A stretch of DNA of 64,000 nucleotides from Saltatorellus ferox. GTDB taxonomy: Bacteria > Planctomycetota > UBA1135 > GCA-002686595. Shown in pieces: positions 1-8,293 of the stretch. The notes below the pieces were generated by a model. The model saw nothing but the letters and a program-made list of their open reading frames with translations. It was not told the origin of the DNA and ran no database searches. The DNA is taken from contig CP036434.1 of assembly GCA_007751475.1 (NCBI GenBank), positions 1,364,001 to 1,428,000 on the forward strand. Reading direction: 5' to 3'. The number at the start of each line of letters is the position of its first letter. Within the stretch, counting starts at the first letter, position 1. The position numbers were made by a program, and so were the translations under genes.

Positions 1-273
1 GCCATACGCGGGTGACCGCTCGCCCAGGGCGAGCATCCGACGGCGATAGCTGAGCTCGTGCCAGATGAAAAAGACGCTCCCCCAGAAGTAAAGCGCCGAG
101 AGGATCCCAGGTCTCGCGACCATCAGGGCGAGGGTCAGCACGCCGAGGCCGAGCCCGAACTTCGGGAGGTGCTTGCGGAGTCTCAGCCGGTAGCGCACCG
201 ACTCGTCGAAGGCTTGCTCCAGATAGGCGCGGTCGCGGACGATGCGACATGTGGCAATCGGTTCGGATCCCAT
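1..273 (-). CDS. Partial small membrane protein, N-terminal 91 residues, cut by window edge
   Basis: The reverse strand is open from an ATG at 273 to the left edge of the window, giving 91 codons without a stop. The translation begins MGSEPIATCRIVRDRAYLEQ. It has a charged amphipathic start, then a hydrophobic stretch at about residues 46-58 and a second at about 65-72, followed by a basic segment. This looks like the N-terminal membrane hairpin of a small integral membrane protein; YcxB-type proteins have this layout, but the C-terminal domain is outside the window, so the family is a guess. No clear Shine-Dalgarno sequence precedes the ATG. Codon choice is GC-rich in third positions like its neighbours, which supports it being real. 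Confidence 0.6.
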   Translation of the reverse strand, partial: MGSEPIATCRIVRDRAYLEQAFDESVRYRLRLRKHLPKFGLGLGVLTLALMVARPGILSALYFWGSVFFIWHELSYRRRMLALGERSPAYG

Positions 274-346
274 GCGAGGAAGATAACGAGTAGGAATTTC
301 AAGCGGGGTGGCGATCTGACTCACGGCTCGGCCCCATGGACGATGA

Positions 347-610
347 CGCCGGGCGTGCCGATCAGACTCGACCCGCCTCGGCGGAACTCTCTCCATGGGC
401 CGCTTCGCGGGCGATGTTCTGGACTCAGGCCCCTCCGGGCAGGTGTCGTTCACGCCCGATCTCAGCGCGCTCCCGACGCCGTCGGGAAGCGTGGCCGCCG
501 CGCCCGGCGATACCGTGTGCTTCCAGTTCTGGTATCGCGACATGGTGGCGGGGCAGACCACCTCGAACTTCTCGGGCGCACGCTGCGTCACGTTCCGCGA
601 CCTGCCCTGA
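347..610 (+). pseudogene. Decayed C-terminal fragment of a secreted FG-GAP/propeller-type protein
   Basis: About 75 codons that match the end of the C-terminal domain carried by the proteins at 8294-9949 and 14855-15955. The matching blocks are an LGG...MGRF segment, a DLSALPTPSG segment, FQFWYRD and TSNFSGA, ending in a TGA stop. Nothing upstream encodes the rest of such a protein: a stop lies at 344-346 in this frame, and the expected GSQGxLCLGG block is missing or shifted into another frame just before the fragment. I read this as the 3' remnant of a deleted or frameshifted gene. An ATG at 395 could start a 71-residue peptide, but it has no signal peptide and is unlikely to be functional. 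Confidence 0.6.
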
Positions 611-725
611 AAGCGAGGCCGGGGAGTGGATCGGCGAGCGCGGCCAAGGCTCGGATGGGCGACAGCCTCACGAGCCACGGTTTCTCGGGTAACCTGGGCC
701 CAGGTCGTTGCTAAGGCCCTCCGCC

Positions 726-1376
726 ATGAAGATCCAAATGATGTACCCCAAGCTCGCCGGCCCGCTCGCTCCCGTTGTCCTCTGCGCCCTGGCGTCCTGC
801 GCGGCGACGGAAATCGATACGAGTGGGATGCTGCCCTCACCCTCTGCGGAGCCCCATCGAGTGGCGGAGCCCCCTCGCGCCGCGGAGTCTCAGCGCTCGA
901 TGTGGGCGGATTCGAAGCATCGCGTTCACGGAACCGTCGTCGATCCCTCGGGCGCGGCAATCGCCGCGAAAGTCGCGCTGGTCAGCGACCGTGGGTCTTC
1001 GAGCACCTCGGTGTCCGATGGAAGCTTCGAACTCGGCACGAATAGCGACTTCCCCGTGACACTCTGCGCGTGGACGAAAGCGGGCAAGATCGGCTGGCGA
1101 ATCCTGGAGACTCCACCGGGTGATCAGGCCGTGACGCTCGAGGTGAGCGAGGACGGCGCTTTCCTCACGCTCGTGGCGGGGAGCCACGACGACCGCGTGT
1201 CGATCCTCAGTGACAATATCCCGCTCAACAACGTGAAGTTCCCGTCGGGCAAATCCCTCGAATTCGTCGTGCCCGCAGGGGACGTTTCCTTCGGCACCGT
1301 GGGAACCCAGGAGCACGCACCGGATCGCCGCTCGGCGCGCATGGTGCCTGGATCGTCCATGACCGTCAGCTTCTGA
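726..1376 (+). CDS. Lipoprotein with carboxypeptidase-regulatory-like domain
   Basis: A 216-residue protein starting MKIQMMYPK. A hydrophobic signal segment ends in the lipobox-like LASC at about residues 23-26, so it is probably lipid-anchored after signal peptidase II cleavage. A Ser/Pro/Glu-rich linker follows, then a beta-sandwich domain of the carboxypeptidase-regulatory-like type (VHGTVVDPSGAAIAAKV..., about residues 70-140). Such domains are common in planctomycete surface proteins and are usually non-catalytic. The rest (residues 140-216) is beta-rich without a recognised motif. The ATG at 726 is preferred over the TTG at 708 because it gives a clean signal peptide start. The function is unknown. 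Confidence 0.72.
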   Translation: MKIQMMYPKLAGPLAPVVLCALASCAATEIDTSGMLPSPSAEPHRVAEPPRAAESQRSMWADSKHRVHGTVVDPSGAAIAAKVALVSDRGSSSTSVSDGSFELGTNSDFPVTLCAWTKAGKIGWRILETPPGDQAVTLEVSEDGAFLTLVAGSHDDRVSILSDNIPLNNVKFPSGKSLEFVVPAGDVSFGTVGTQEHAPDRRSARMVPGSSMTVSF

Positions 1377-1576
1377 GGCGGCGGTTGAGAGCGCCATGGA
1401 GCGCCGTGCGGTGACAGCGGGGGGCAGCGTGGGGGGGGCAGCGTGAAGGGAGCGGAGGCGTCCCGCTCACAACGGCCGGGGTCCGGCTCACCCCAGCCAG
1501 GGAAATCCGAAGGCTCCAGGGGTCTAGGGTCTGTCAGTCGCCGCGCTTCGATCGCGGCGCTTCCCCATGACTTCCC

Positions 1577-3352
1577 ATGGCCCTCTTTCCCATCCGAACG
1601 ATGAACGTGACTCCCTCCGCGACCCAGGTCTCCCCGGCTTCCCCGATCACCAGGGCCCGTCCTTCGACCGATTCGCCGCGACGTCGGCGACTCTCGCTGG
1701 CTCCATCCCTCTTGCCCGTCCTGGCACTGTCCGTGGCATGGTCTGCCCGGGCATCGGCGCAGATCTGGGAGGTCGATCCGCTCCTCCAGATTCCCCTCGG
1801 CGCGGACGCCGGCTTCGTCGTCGCCAGCATCGGCGATCTCGACGGAGATGGCCTCCGGGACGGTCTGATCACCAGCGTCTCGGACAACGGGGACCGCGGC
1901 AGGGTCTACGCTGTTTCGACGGGCACGGGAGCCACGATCCTGAGCCTCGTGGGCCAGAGCGTCGGCGACTGGTTCGGGCACTCCACCGACGGTGTCGGTG
2001 ACGTCGACGGCGACGGAGTGGCCGATCTCATCGTCGGAGCGCCCCAGATCCAATCCGGCGGAGCGGGCCAGGCGTCCATGCACTCCGGCGCGACCGGAGC
2101 GCGGCTCTGGACCGTCGATGGCGAGGCCTTGAACGACCGCTTCGGCTGGGTCGTCGCGGGCGCGGGCGACGTGAACGGAGATGGCCTCGACGACGTGGCG
2201 ATCTGCGCACCTGGACATGATGCGGGCGGCATCAATGGCTCGGGCAAGGTCTACGTCCGGTCGGGTCTCGACGGAGCGCCGATTCGGTCCTTCGAAGGAG
2301 CCTCGGTCCAGGGCGCGTTCGGTGCGAGCTGCGGCGCCGTCGGCGATGTCAACGGCGATGGGATCAAGGATCTCGTCGCGTGCGCCCTTCGCGCAGGCTC
2401 CAACGGCAGGGGCGAGGCGACCGTCTTCTCAGGAAGCGACGGGTCGGTGCTCTGGACCGTGTCGGCGGGCGCCCAGGCCCAGCAGTACGGAAACTACTTC
2501 AGCGGAGAAGCGGGCGACGTGAACGCGGACGGGACCCCCGACGTCTACGTCATCGACTACGTGAACATCCAGCAACGGGGGCGCCTGTTCGTCTACTCGG
2601 GAACGGACGGCACCGTCCTTCATTCGATCCGGGGCACGGACCGCACCCTCTTGATGTTCGGTCGCGTTCGCATCGGCGATCTGGACGGTGACCAGCACGA
2701 TGACCTCATGGTTTGCAGCGCCATGGGTTCCTACGGGGCCGCCTCCGCCGGCGTGATTTCGTTCTTCTCCGGGGCGACCGGTCGAAGCCTCGGGCGACAC
2801 TCGTCGAGCGTTCCCTTGCTGCGACTCGGCACCGACTGCGTCTCGGTCGGCGATATCGACGGCGACGGTCGAGAGGATGTCTTCGCGGGCGTGGGAAGGA
2901 TCTCTTCCGGCGTCGGTGGCGCCTTCGTTCTGCCGACAAATCCCGCGTCCCCGGCGGTCTACTGCGACGGCGCCGTGAACTCCACCGGGCGAGCTTCAGA
3001 ACTCGACTACCGCGGCAGCCTGAGGCTCGCCAACGCGTCGCAACAGCTGACGTTCGCCCTCAGCGATCTCCCGGGTTCATCGACCGCCATCGCGTTTTGC
3101 AGCCTGAGCGCCGACTTTGCCCCGGTGGGCGACGGCTTTCGGTGCGTGGGGAACCCGGCCCTCCGACTGGTCAGTGTTTTCCTGCCCGGTAGCAGCAGCG
3201 ACAGCGCATTCCTGCCTGCGCGGGTTCCGATCTCGGGCGCAACCGCGGCCGTGATCGGATCGCCCTGGTACGTTCAGGCGTGGTATCGGGATGCGCAAAG
3301 CGCTGGCGCGGGGTTCAACCTGTCCTCGGCGCTGCGGATGATGTTCCGGTAG
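1577..3352 (+). CDS. Secreted FG-GAP (VCBS) beta-propeller protein with planctomycete C-terminal domain
   Basis: A 591-residue protein with a long basic N-region and a hydrophobic core ending ARASAQ (about residue 62), a probable signal peptidase I site. The body holds at least seven FG-GAP/EF-like calcium loops spaced about 55-65 residues apart (DLDGDG, DVDGDG, DVNGDG, DVNGDG, DVNADG, DLDGDQ, DIDGDG), as in an integrin-alpha-type propeller. The C-terminal 130 residues begin YCDGAVNST and end near WYVQAWYRD...FNLSSALRMMF, a divergent form of the domain on the proteins at 8294 and 14855. The protein is presumably exported; its ligand is unknown. An internal ATG at 1601 is an alternative start that would shorten the long n-region. 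Confidence 0.85.
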   Translation: MALFPIRTMNVTPSATQVSPASPITRARPSTDSPRRRRLSLAPSLLPVLALSVAWSARASAQIWEVDPLLQIPLGADAGFVVASIGDLDGDGLRDGLITSVSDNGDRGRVYAVSTGTGATILSLVGQSVGDWFGHSTDGVGDVDGDGVADLIVGAPQIQSGGAGQASMHSGATGARLWTVDGEALNDRFGWVVAGAGDVNGDGLDDVAICAPGHDAGGINGSGKVYVRSGLDGAPIRSFEGASVQGAFGASCGAVGDVNGDGIKDLVACALRAGSNGRGEATVFSGSDGSVLWTVSAGAQAQQYGNYFSGEAGDVNADGTPDVYVIDYVNIQQRGRLFVYSGTDGTVLHSIRGTDRTLLMFGRVRIGDLDGDQHDDLMVCSAMGSYGAASAGVISFFSGATGRSLGRHSSSVPLLRLGTDCVSVGDIDGDGREDVFAGVGRISSGVGGAFVLPTNPASPAVYCDGAVNSTGRASELDYRGSLRLANASQQLTFALSDLPGSSTAIAFCSLSADFAPVGDGFRCVGNPALRLVSVFLPGSSSDSAFLPARVPISGATAAVIGSPWYVQAWYRDAQSAGAGFNLSSALRMMFR

Positions 3353-3359
3353 TGGCCAG

Positions 3360-3413
3360 ACGGGCGAGGCAGGATGCAGGAACGCGACGGGCGAGGCACG
3401 ATGCAGGAACGCA
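3360..3413 (+). repeat. 27-bp tandem duplication covering ribosome binding site and start codon
   Basis: Two adjacent 27-bp copies (3360-3386 and 3387-3413) differ at two positions. Each contains a purine-rich gggcgaggca block followed by an ATG, so the kinase gene downstream has two in-frame start sites with near-identical contexts, at 3374 and 3401. The second copy duplicates residues MQER at the protein start. Confidence 0.85.
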
Positions 3414-4564
3414 AGGAAGCCAAGGAACAGCGGACGCCTTGGCTCCTCCTCGTGCTCATGTGGCTCGTACCGGGCTCGATGCAGCTCGTTCAGGAGGCCA
3501 CGTACAGTCGTGCGCGCGGTCTGGGCCAGTTCGATCTTCTGACGGACGCGCCTGCCTATCTCATGACTTGGCTTCCATGGGTCTTGCTGACGCCGCTGGT
3601 CGCGTCGCTCTCACGGCGGCTGCGACCCGCCAGGATCGGCTGGCCGCGCGTGCTCCTCGGCCACGCGCTCGCCGCCTGCGCGCTGGGTACGCTGCATCTT
3701 GTGATGGTCGGGTGGCTCAGGGTCCACTTTCCGCCGGAGCACTGGCCCGCAGACTGGGTGCCCGCCTCGGTGGTCCTCTGGCTCAGGCAGTCCTTCTGGA
3801 GCTTCCAGCCCCAGGGGGAGCTGCTCGCGTACGGCGTGGTCCTTGCGGCGAGCCTCGCGGGCGAGGAGCGGCGTCGCGTGGCGGCCAGTCACTCCCGCGC
3901 TCTGCGCCTCGAGGCCCGGCTGGCGGAAGCGAAGCTCACGGCGCTCCAGGGTCAGCTGCGGCCGCACTTTCTCTTCAACGCGCTCAACTCCTGCCTCGTG
4001 CTGGTGCAAGAGAATCCCGCGGCCGCGGAGCGGATGCTCCGAAGGATCAGTGAGCTTCTGCGACGCTCGCTGGAGTCGGACGAGCGCGGAGTGGTGCCTC
4101 TGCACGAGGAGCTGGACGTGGTCGAGCTGTACCTCGGGATCGAGCGGACTCGGTTCGCCGACCGCCTTCGCACGCACGTCGACGTGACGGGGGAAGCGCT
4201 CGAAGCGGAGGTCCCCGCCTGGCTGCTCCAGCCGCTCGTGGAGAACGCCATTCGGCACGGTCTCGCGCCACGGCGTGAAGGAGGCCAGCTCTGGATTCGT
4301 GGCCGGCGCACCGATTCCGTCGAACAGAGGCTGCTTCTGATCGTCGAGGACGACGGGGTGGGCCTGGAGGTCGGCGCCTCCGCCGGTCGTACCGTACAGA
4401 CCGGCGGAGTCGGACTCGAGAACGCACGCGCGCGGCTCGAAGCTATCTACGGGGCGAACGCCACGCTGGAACTGGGCCCCCGAACCGGCGGCGGGACTCG
4501 CCTGGAAATCGAGTTGCCCGCGTCGATCCCGGTGGATGCCGGGGGGCAAGCGACGCATGCCTGA
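3374..4564 (+). CDS. LytS/YehU-type sensor histidine kinase
   Basis: A 396-residue membrane kinase. Residues about 15-150 contain four hydrophobic stretches that probably span the membrane, with no obvious extracytoplasmic sensor domain. A short coiled-coil linker leads into a His_kinase-family domain: LRPHFLFNALNS, with the phospho-accepting His near residue 198, then a HATPase domain with N box (LVENAIRHGL) and G boxes (EDDGVGL, GGVGLENARARL, GTRLEIELP). This is the LytS/AlgZ-type architecture. The next gene, a LytTR response regulator, overlaps it by 8 bp, so the two form a two-component system. Two candidate starts (3374 and 3401) arise from a tandem duplication; either leaves all domains intact. 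Confidence 0.9.
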   Translation: MQERDGRGTMQERKEAKEQRTPWLLLVLMWLVPGSMQLVQEATYSRARGLGQFDLLTDAPAYLMTWLPWVLLTPLVASLSRRLRPARIGWPRVLLGHALAACALGTLHLVMVGWLRVHFPPEHWPADWVPASVVLWLRQSFWSFQPQGELLAYGVVLAASLAGEERRRVAASHSRALRLEARLAEAKLTALQGQLRPHFLFNALNSCLVLVQENPAAAERMLRRISELLRRSLESDERGVVPLHEELDVVELYLGIERTRFADRLRTHVDVTGEALEAEVPAWLLQPLVENAIRHGLAPRREGGQLWIRGRRTDSVEQRLLLIVEDDGVGLEVGASAGRTVQTGGVGLENARARLEAIYGANATLELGPRTGGGTRLEIELPASIPVDAGGQATHA

Positions 4565-5279
4565 GGTCCACGGAGTTCTGATCGTCGACGACGAGCCTCT
4601 CGCGCGGCTCGGCCTTCGGCGCGCGATCGAGCCCATGGGGGGCTTCGACGTCCTCGGTGAATGCGGCGACGGAGTGGCCGCGCTCCGGTCGATCGAAGAG
4701 CTGGCGCCTGACGTGGTGCTCCTCGACATCGAGATGCCCGAGGCCAGCGCGTTCGATGTCCTCGAAGCTCTCGGAACCCGACCCGGTCCGGCGGTGATCC
4801 TGGTGACGGCCTACAGCGACCACGCACTTGACGCCTTCGACGCGGGGGCCATCGACTACGTGCTCAAGCCCGTGGATCCGGAGCGTCTCGCCCTGGCCCT
4901 GCATCGAGCGGTGAACTCACGCGCCGCTGGTGCGACGCCGAACGCGGCCTTTGCCGGGCGCGTCGTGACCCGGTTGGGGGGCCGCATGCGCGTCGTTCCC
5001 GTCGAGGAGATCCACTCGATCGAGGCAGCGGGCACCTACGTTCGGCTCTGCACGGAGTCGGAGTCCATCCTGCACCGCGAGAGCCTGGCCCAGATCGTGG
5101 ATCGCCTGGATCCCGCCGCTTTCGCGCGGATCCACCGGTCGGCCGCGGTGGCGCTGGCGCAGATCGTGGAGCTGACGCCCGCGGGCCACGGAGACGCGGA
5201 GGTCCTGCTGCGAAACGGGACGAGGCTGCCCGTGAGCCGAAGTTATCGAAAGGAACTGGCGGCGCGACTCCGCGAGTAG
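4557..5279 (+). CDS. LytTR-family response regulator
   Basis: A 240-residue regulator. The receiver domain (residues about 5-120) shows the acidic pair DDEP, the phospho-acceptor Asp near residue 57 in VLLDIEMPE, the conserved Thr in LVTAYSDH and the Lys in YVLKPVD. The C-terminal LytTR DNA-binding domain (about residues 140-240) contains IEAAGTYVRL and IHRSAAVAL. It is phosphorylated by the upstream LytS-type kinase and would bind direct repeats at target promoters. The ATG at 4557 overlaps the kinase stop by 8 bp, indicating translational coupling; an upstream ATG at 4536 would add seven residues, but a start at 4557 gives the usual short N-terminus. Targets cannot be told from the sequence. 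Confidence 0.9.
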   Translation: MPEVHGVLIVDDEPLARLGLRRAIEPMGGFDVLGECGDGVAALRSIEELAPDVVLLDIEMPEASAFDVLEALGTRPGPAVILVTAYSDHALDAFDAGAIDYVLKPVDPERLALALHRAVNSRAAGATPNAAFAGRVVTRLGGRMRVVPVEEIHSIEAAGTYVRLCTESESILHRESLAQIVDRLDPAAFARIHRSAAVALAQIVELTPAGHGDAEVLLRNGTRLPVSRSYRKELAARLRE

Positions 5280-5404
5280 CCGGACGGGCGTCCCCATGTC
5301 GTTCCGCTGGCGTATTCTCAGGCGGGGACAGCCAGCGCGGGCCGTTCCGGGCTGACCGGACGCCCGACTGGATCCTGGGGCCGCGGATGGCCGAGAAAGG
5401 ATCC

Positions 5405-6415
5405 ATGGCAACGAAGTCGAAAGCCGTGGTGCCGCTCGTGTTCTTCGCGCTCTTCTGGAACGGGATCGTCTGGACGTTCGATGCCGTTATCGGGTATCAG
5501 CTCTATCGAGTGCAGGACGCGCGCTCACGGTACGAGGAGGTCGAGGCCCGCGTGGTCAGCTCCAGCGTCCGCGCGAATCACTCCAGCGACGGCAGTACCT
5601 ATGCGCCCAGCATCGAGTTTCTGTACGAGTTCGATGGGATGACATTCCGCTCGGACCGGCACGCATTTCTTTCGATCGCCACATCGGATCGGGGGTTCGC
5701 GACGGCCGCGTGTGAGCGCTTTCCCGTGGGCGCGGAGGTGACGGCCTTCGTCGATCCCGAGGACCCGATGGAGGCCGTGCTCGATCTATCGGGCAAGTCC
5801 TTCCCTGCGATGCTCCTGCTCTTCCTGACGCCCTTCAACCTCATCGGGCTCTCGATTCTCGGGATGATCTTCAACACGCTGCGGCGGCCTGAAGAGAAGT
5901 CGGCGGACGACGAATTGCGGGAGCGCTACATCGTCGTGGACACCGGGGACCACGTGGTGTTCGGCAAGGCGCGGATGCCCGCGCCCATGGTGGCGCTCAT
6001 CTCGATGACGGCGCTCACGTTCCTTGCGTGCTTCGCGCTCGTCCCGTTCCAGGGGATCGGCGCGAGCCTGACCTCGGTGGTCACGGCGCTGTTGATCTGC
6101 GTCTTGGTGAGCGTGAGCTTCGCCGCCTGGCGCGTGAAGAAGGGCAAGGCGCCCGAGAACTTCCTGCACGTCGATCGGACGCGGAACACGTTCTCCTATC
6201 CGGCCAACGCTCCGGGCGAGCCGCTGGAGTCGATCCAGTCGATCCTGCACCAGCCCGAGGCCACCGGGGTCACGATCAACGACGTGCGGCAGTACAAGCA
6301 CCGGTTCGAGGCGGAGACGCCCGACGGGGTCGTGAAGCTGTTCGAGGTGCGGACGGGTGAGGACGAGGGTGACAAGCTCTTGAGGCTACTTCGTACCGAG
6401 CTGCGGAAGGGCTGA
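5405..6415 (+). CDS. DUF3592-family membrane protein
   Basis: A 336-residue protein. One hydrophobic segment lies near residues 8-28. A soluble beta domain of DUF3592 type follows (VEARVVSSSVRANH ... YAPSIEFLYEFDG ... FPVGAEVTAFVDPEDP). Two or three more membrane segments lie at about 135-160 and 195-240, and a soluble tail ends the protein. DUF3592 proteins are widespread in bacteria and have no assigned activity. The ATG at 5405 has a good aaagga ribosome binding site five bases upstream and is preferred to the ATG at 5387. It follows the two-component pair after 125 bp, so co-transcription is possible but not shown. Confidence 0.8.
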   Translation: MATKSKAVVPLVFFALFWNGIVWTFDAVIGYQLYRVQDARSRYEEVEARVVSSSVRANHSSDGSTYAPSIEFLYEFDGMTFRSDRHAFLSIATSDRGFATAACERFPVGAEVTAFVDPEDPMEAVLDLSGKSFPAMLLLFLTPFNLIGLSILGMIFNTLRRPEEKSADDELRERYIVVDTGDHVVFGKARMPAPMVALISMTALTFLACFALVPFQGIGASLTSVVTALLICVLVSVSFAAWRVKKGKAPENFLHVDRTRNTFSYPANAPGEPLESIQSILHQPEATGVTINDVRQYKHRFEAETPDGVVKLFEVRTGEDEGDKLLRLLRTELRKG

Positions 6416-6517
6416 ACGGCGCGGGCGTTCGATGCTTGTGGCCCCGCGGGTAGCGCGCGGCGGGCGAAGATGGGATCCTGCCTCGATCTCGTTCCTCCCT
6501 CCTCACCCCGAAGCCCC

Positions 6518-8161
6518 ATGCTGCTCTCTCTTCCGCTCCTCGTCGCCGCTACCGTCCTACCGCTGCAGGAGGCTGCCGGCACGTCGCCCGAGATTCGCGC
6601 CGAGGACATCGCGCGCCGGATCCAAACCCTGAGCTCCGACGCCTTCGGCGGCCGCGGCCCGGGCAGCCAGGGCGAGACCACCACGATCGACTACCTGATC
6701 GAGCAGTTCCAGGCCATGGGGCTCGAGCCCGGCGGCGAGGGAGGCGGCTGGACCCAGCCCGTCCCGATGGTGGAGCTGACGCCCGAAGCGTCGCCGAAGA
6801 GCCGCTTCGTGGGGCCTGGAGGCGAGGCGACCGAGCTGATGCACGGTCGCGATGTCGTGCTCTGGAGCGAGCAGCTCGGCGGGGAGATCTCCGTCGCGGA
6901 CTCCGAAGTCATCTTCGCGGGCTACGGCATCGTCGCGCCCGAGTTCGAGTGGAACGACTACGCGGGCCTCGACGTCAAGGGGAAGACGGTGCTCGTCATG
7001 GTCAACGATCCGGGCTTCGCGACCCAGGATCCCGCGCTCTTCCGCGGGAACGCGATGACCTACTACGGACGCTGGACCTACAAGTTCGAGGAGGCCGAGC
7101 GCCAGGGCGCCGCGGCCTGTTTGATCATCCACGACGAGGCGGCGGCGGGCTACGGCTGGACCGTGGTGGACCAGAGCTGGAGCCGTCCACAGCTTCAGCT
7201 CGGCGGCGACGTCAAGGAACGCAGCCTGCGCGTCGACGGCTGGATCTCGGGCGACGCGGCGACCTCGCTCGTGGCCGCCGCCGGCCAGGACCTCGCGGCC
7301 CTCGCCGCCGCCGCTTCCACGCGCGAGGCGAAGTCTGGCCCGCTCCCGGGCGTCACGTTCTTCACGAGCTTCGGCAACCGCATGCAGCGCGTGACCTCGG
7401 CCAACGTCGTGGCCCAGCGCAAGGGCCGCACGAAGCCCGACGAGTACGTGCTCGTCTGCGCGCACTGGGATCACCTGGGAACGCGCGAGGGCTCCGAAGA
7501 CGAGGACAACATCTACAACGGCGCCGTCGACAACGCGTCGGGCAGCGCGAGCCTCCTCGAGCTCGCGGAGGCGATCGCCGCCCAGGAAACCGCGCCCGCG
7601 CGCAGCATCCTGTTCCTTGTGACGACGGCCGAGGAGAAGGGACTGCTCGGCTCGAAGTACTACGCCGAGAACCCGATCGTTCCCCTCGCGAAGACCGTCT
7701 GCGGCCTGAACATCGACGTCGCGAACACGCTCGGCCCGATGAAGGACATCGTGGTCGTGGGTTACGGCGCCTCCGAGCTCGACCAGGACCTCGCGGCGAT
7801 GGCCCTCGCCCAGGGCCGCACGATCGTCCCCGAGGCCTCGCCCGAGAAGGGCTACTACTTCCGCAGCGACCACTTCTCCCTCGCCAAGGTCGGCGTGCCC
7901 ATGATGTACATGGGCGAGGGCACGGTCAGCGTGGAGCACGGCGAGGAGTGGGTGACCCGGAAAAAGGCCGAGTTCACCCGCAGGCACTACCACAAGCTCA
8001 GCGATGAGTATGACCCGTCCTGGGACCTCGGCGGCGCCGTCGAGGACGTTCAGCTGTTCCATGGGCTCGTGAACCTCTGGGCCAACGAGCCGCGGGGTCG
8101 CGAGTGGAGCGCGGACTCCGAGTTCCGGGCGGCGCGCGAGAAGAGCCTGCGGGGGCGCTGA
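6518..8161 (+). CDS. Secreted M28-family zinc aminopeptidase with PA domain
   Basis: A 547-residue exported peptidase starting MLLSLPLLVAA. Residues about 95-270 form a protease-associated insert (FAGYGIVAPEFEWNDYAG...VKGKTVLVMVNDPGF). The M28 catalytic core has the expected ligands for two zinc ions: His in CAHWDHLG (about 316), Asp in NGAVDNASG (338), Glu in TTAEEKGLLGS (372-373) and His in FRSDHFS (452). These peptidases remove N-terminal residues from peptides in the periplasm or outside the cell. A longer reading from 6470 adds 16 residues before the signal sequence and is unlikely. The length is typical of PA-containing bacterial M28 enzymes. Confidence 0.92.
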   Translation: MLLSLPLLVAATVLPLQEAAGTSPEIRAEDIARRIQTLSSDAFGGRGPGSQGETTTIDYLIEQFQAMGLEPGGEGGGWTQPVPMVELTPEASPKSRFVGPGGEATELMHGRDVVLWSEQLGGEISVADSEVIFAGYGIVAPEFEWNDYAGLDVKGKTVLVMVNDPGFATQDPALFRGNAMTYYGRWTYKFEEAERQGAAACLIIHDEAAAGYGWTVVDQSWSRPQLQLGGDVKERSLRVDGWISGDAATSLVAAAGQDLAALAAAASTREAKSGPLPGVTFFTSFGNRMQRVTSANVVAQRKGRTKPDEYVLVCAHWDHLGTREGSEDEDNIYNGAVDNASGSASLLELAEAIAAQETAPARSILFLVTTAEEKGLLGSKYYAENPIVPLAKTVCGLNIDVANTLGPMKDIVVVGYGASELDQDLAAMALAQGRTIVPEASPEKGYYFRSDHFSLAKVGVPMMYMGEGTVSVEHGEEWVTRKKAEFTRRHYHKLSDEYDPSWDLGGAVEDVQLFHGLVNLWANEPRGREWSADSEFRAAREKSLRGR

Positions 8162-8293
8162 GGATTTTCTCGCGACTCGCCTGTTACGGGCGAGTCGGGC
8201 CTGGCCTTGCAGGAGGGAACGCCCCGCGGAAGCCGCGGGGGTCCTTAGTCCCACGAGCCCCTATCCGGGCTTTCTCCTCGGCCCAGGCCCGCC

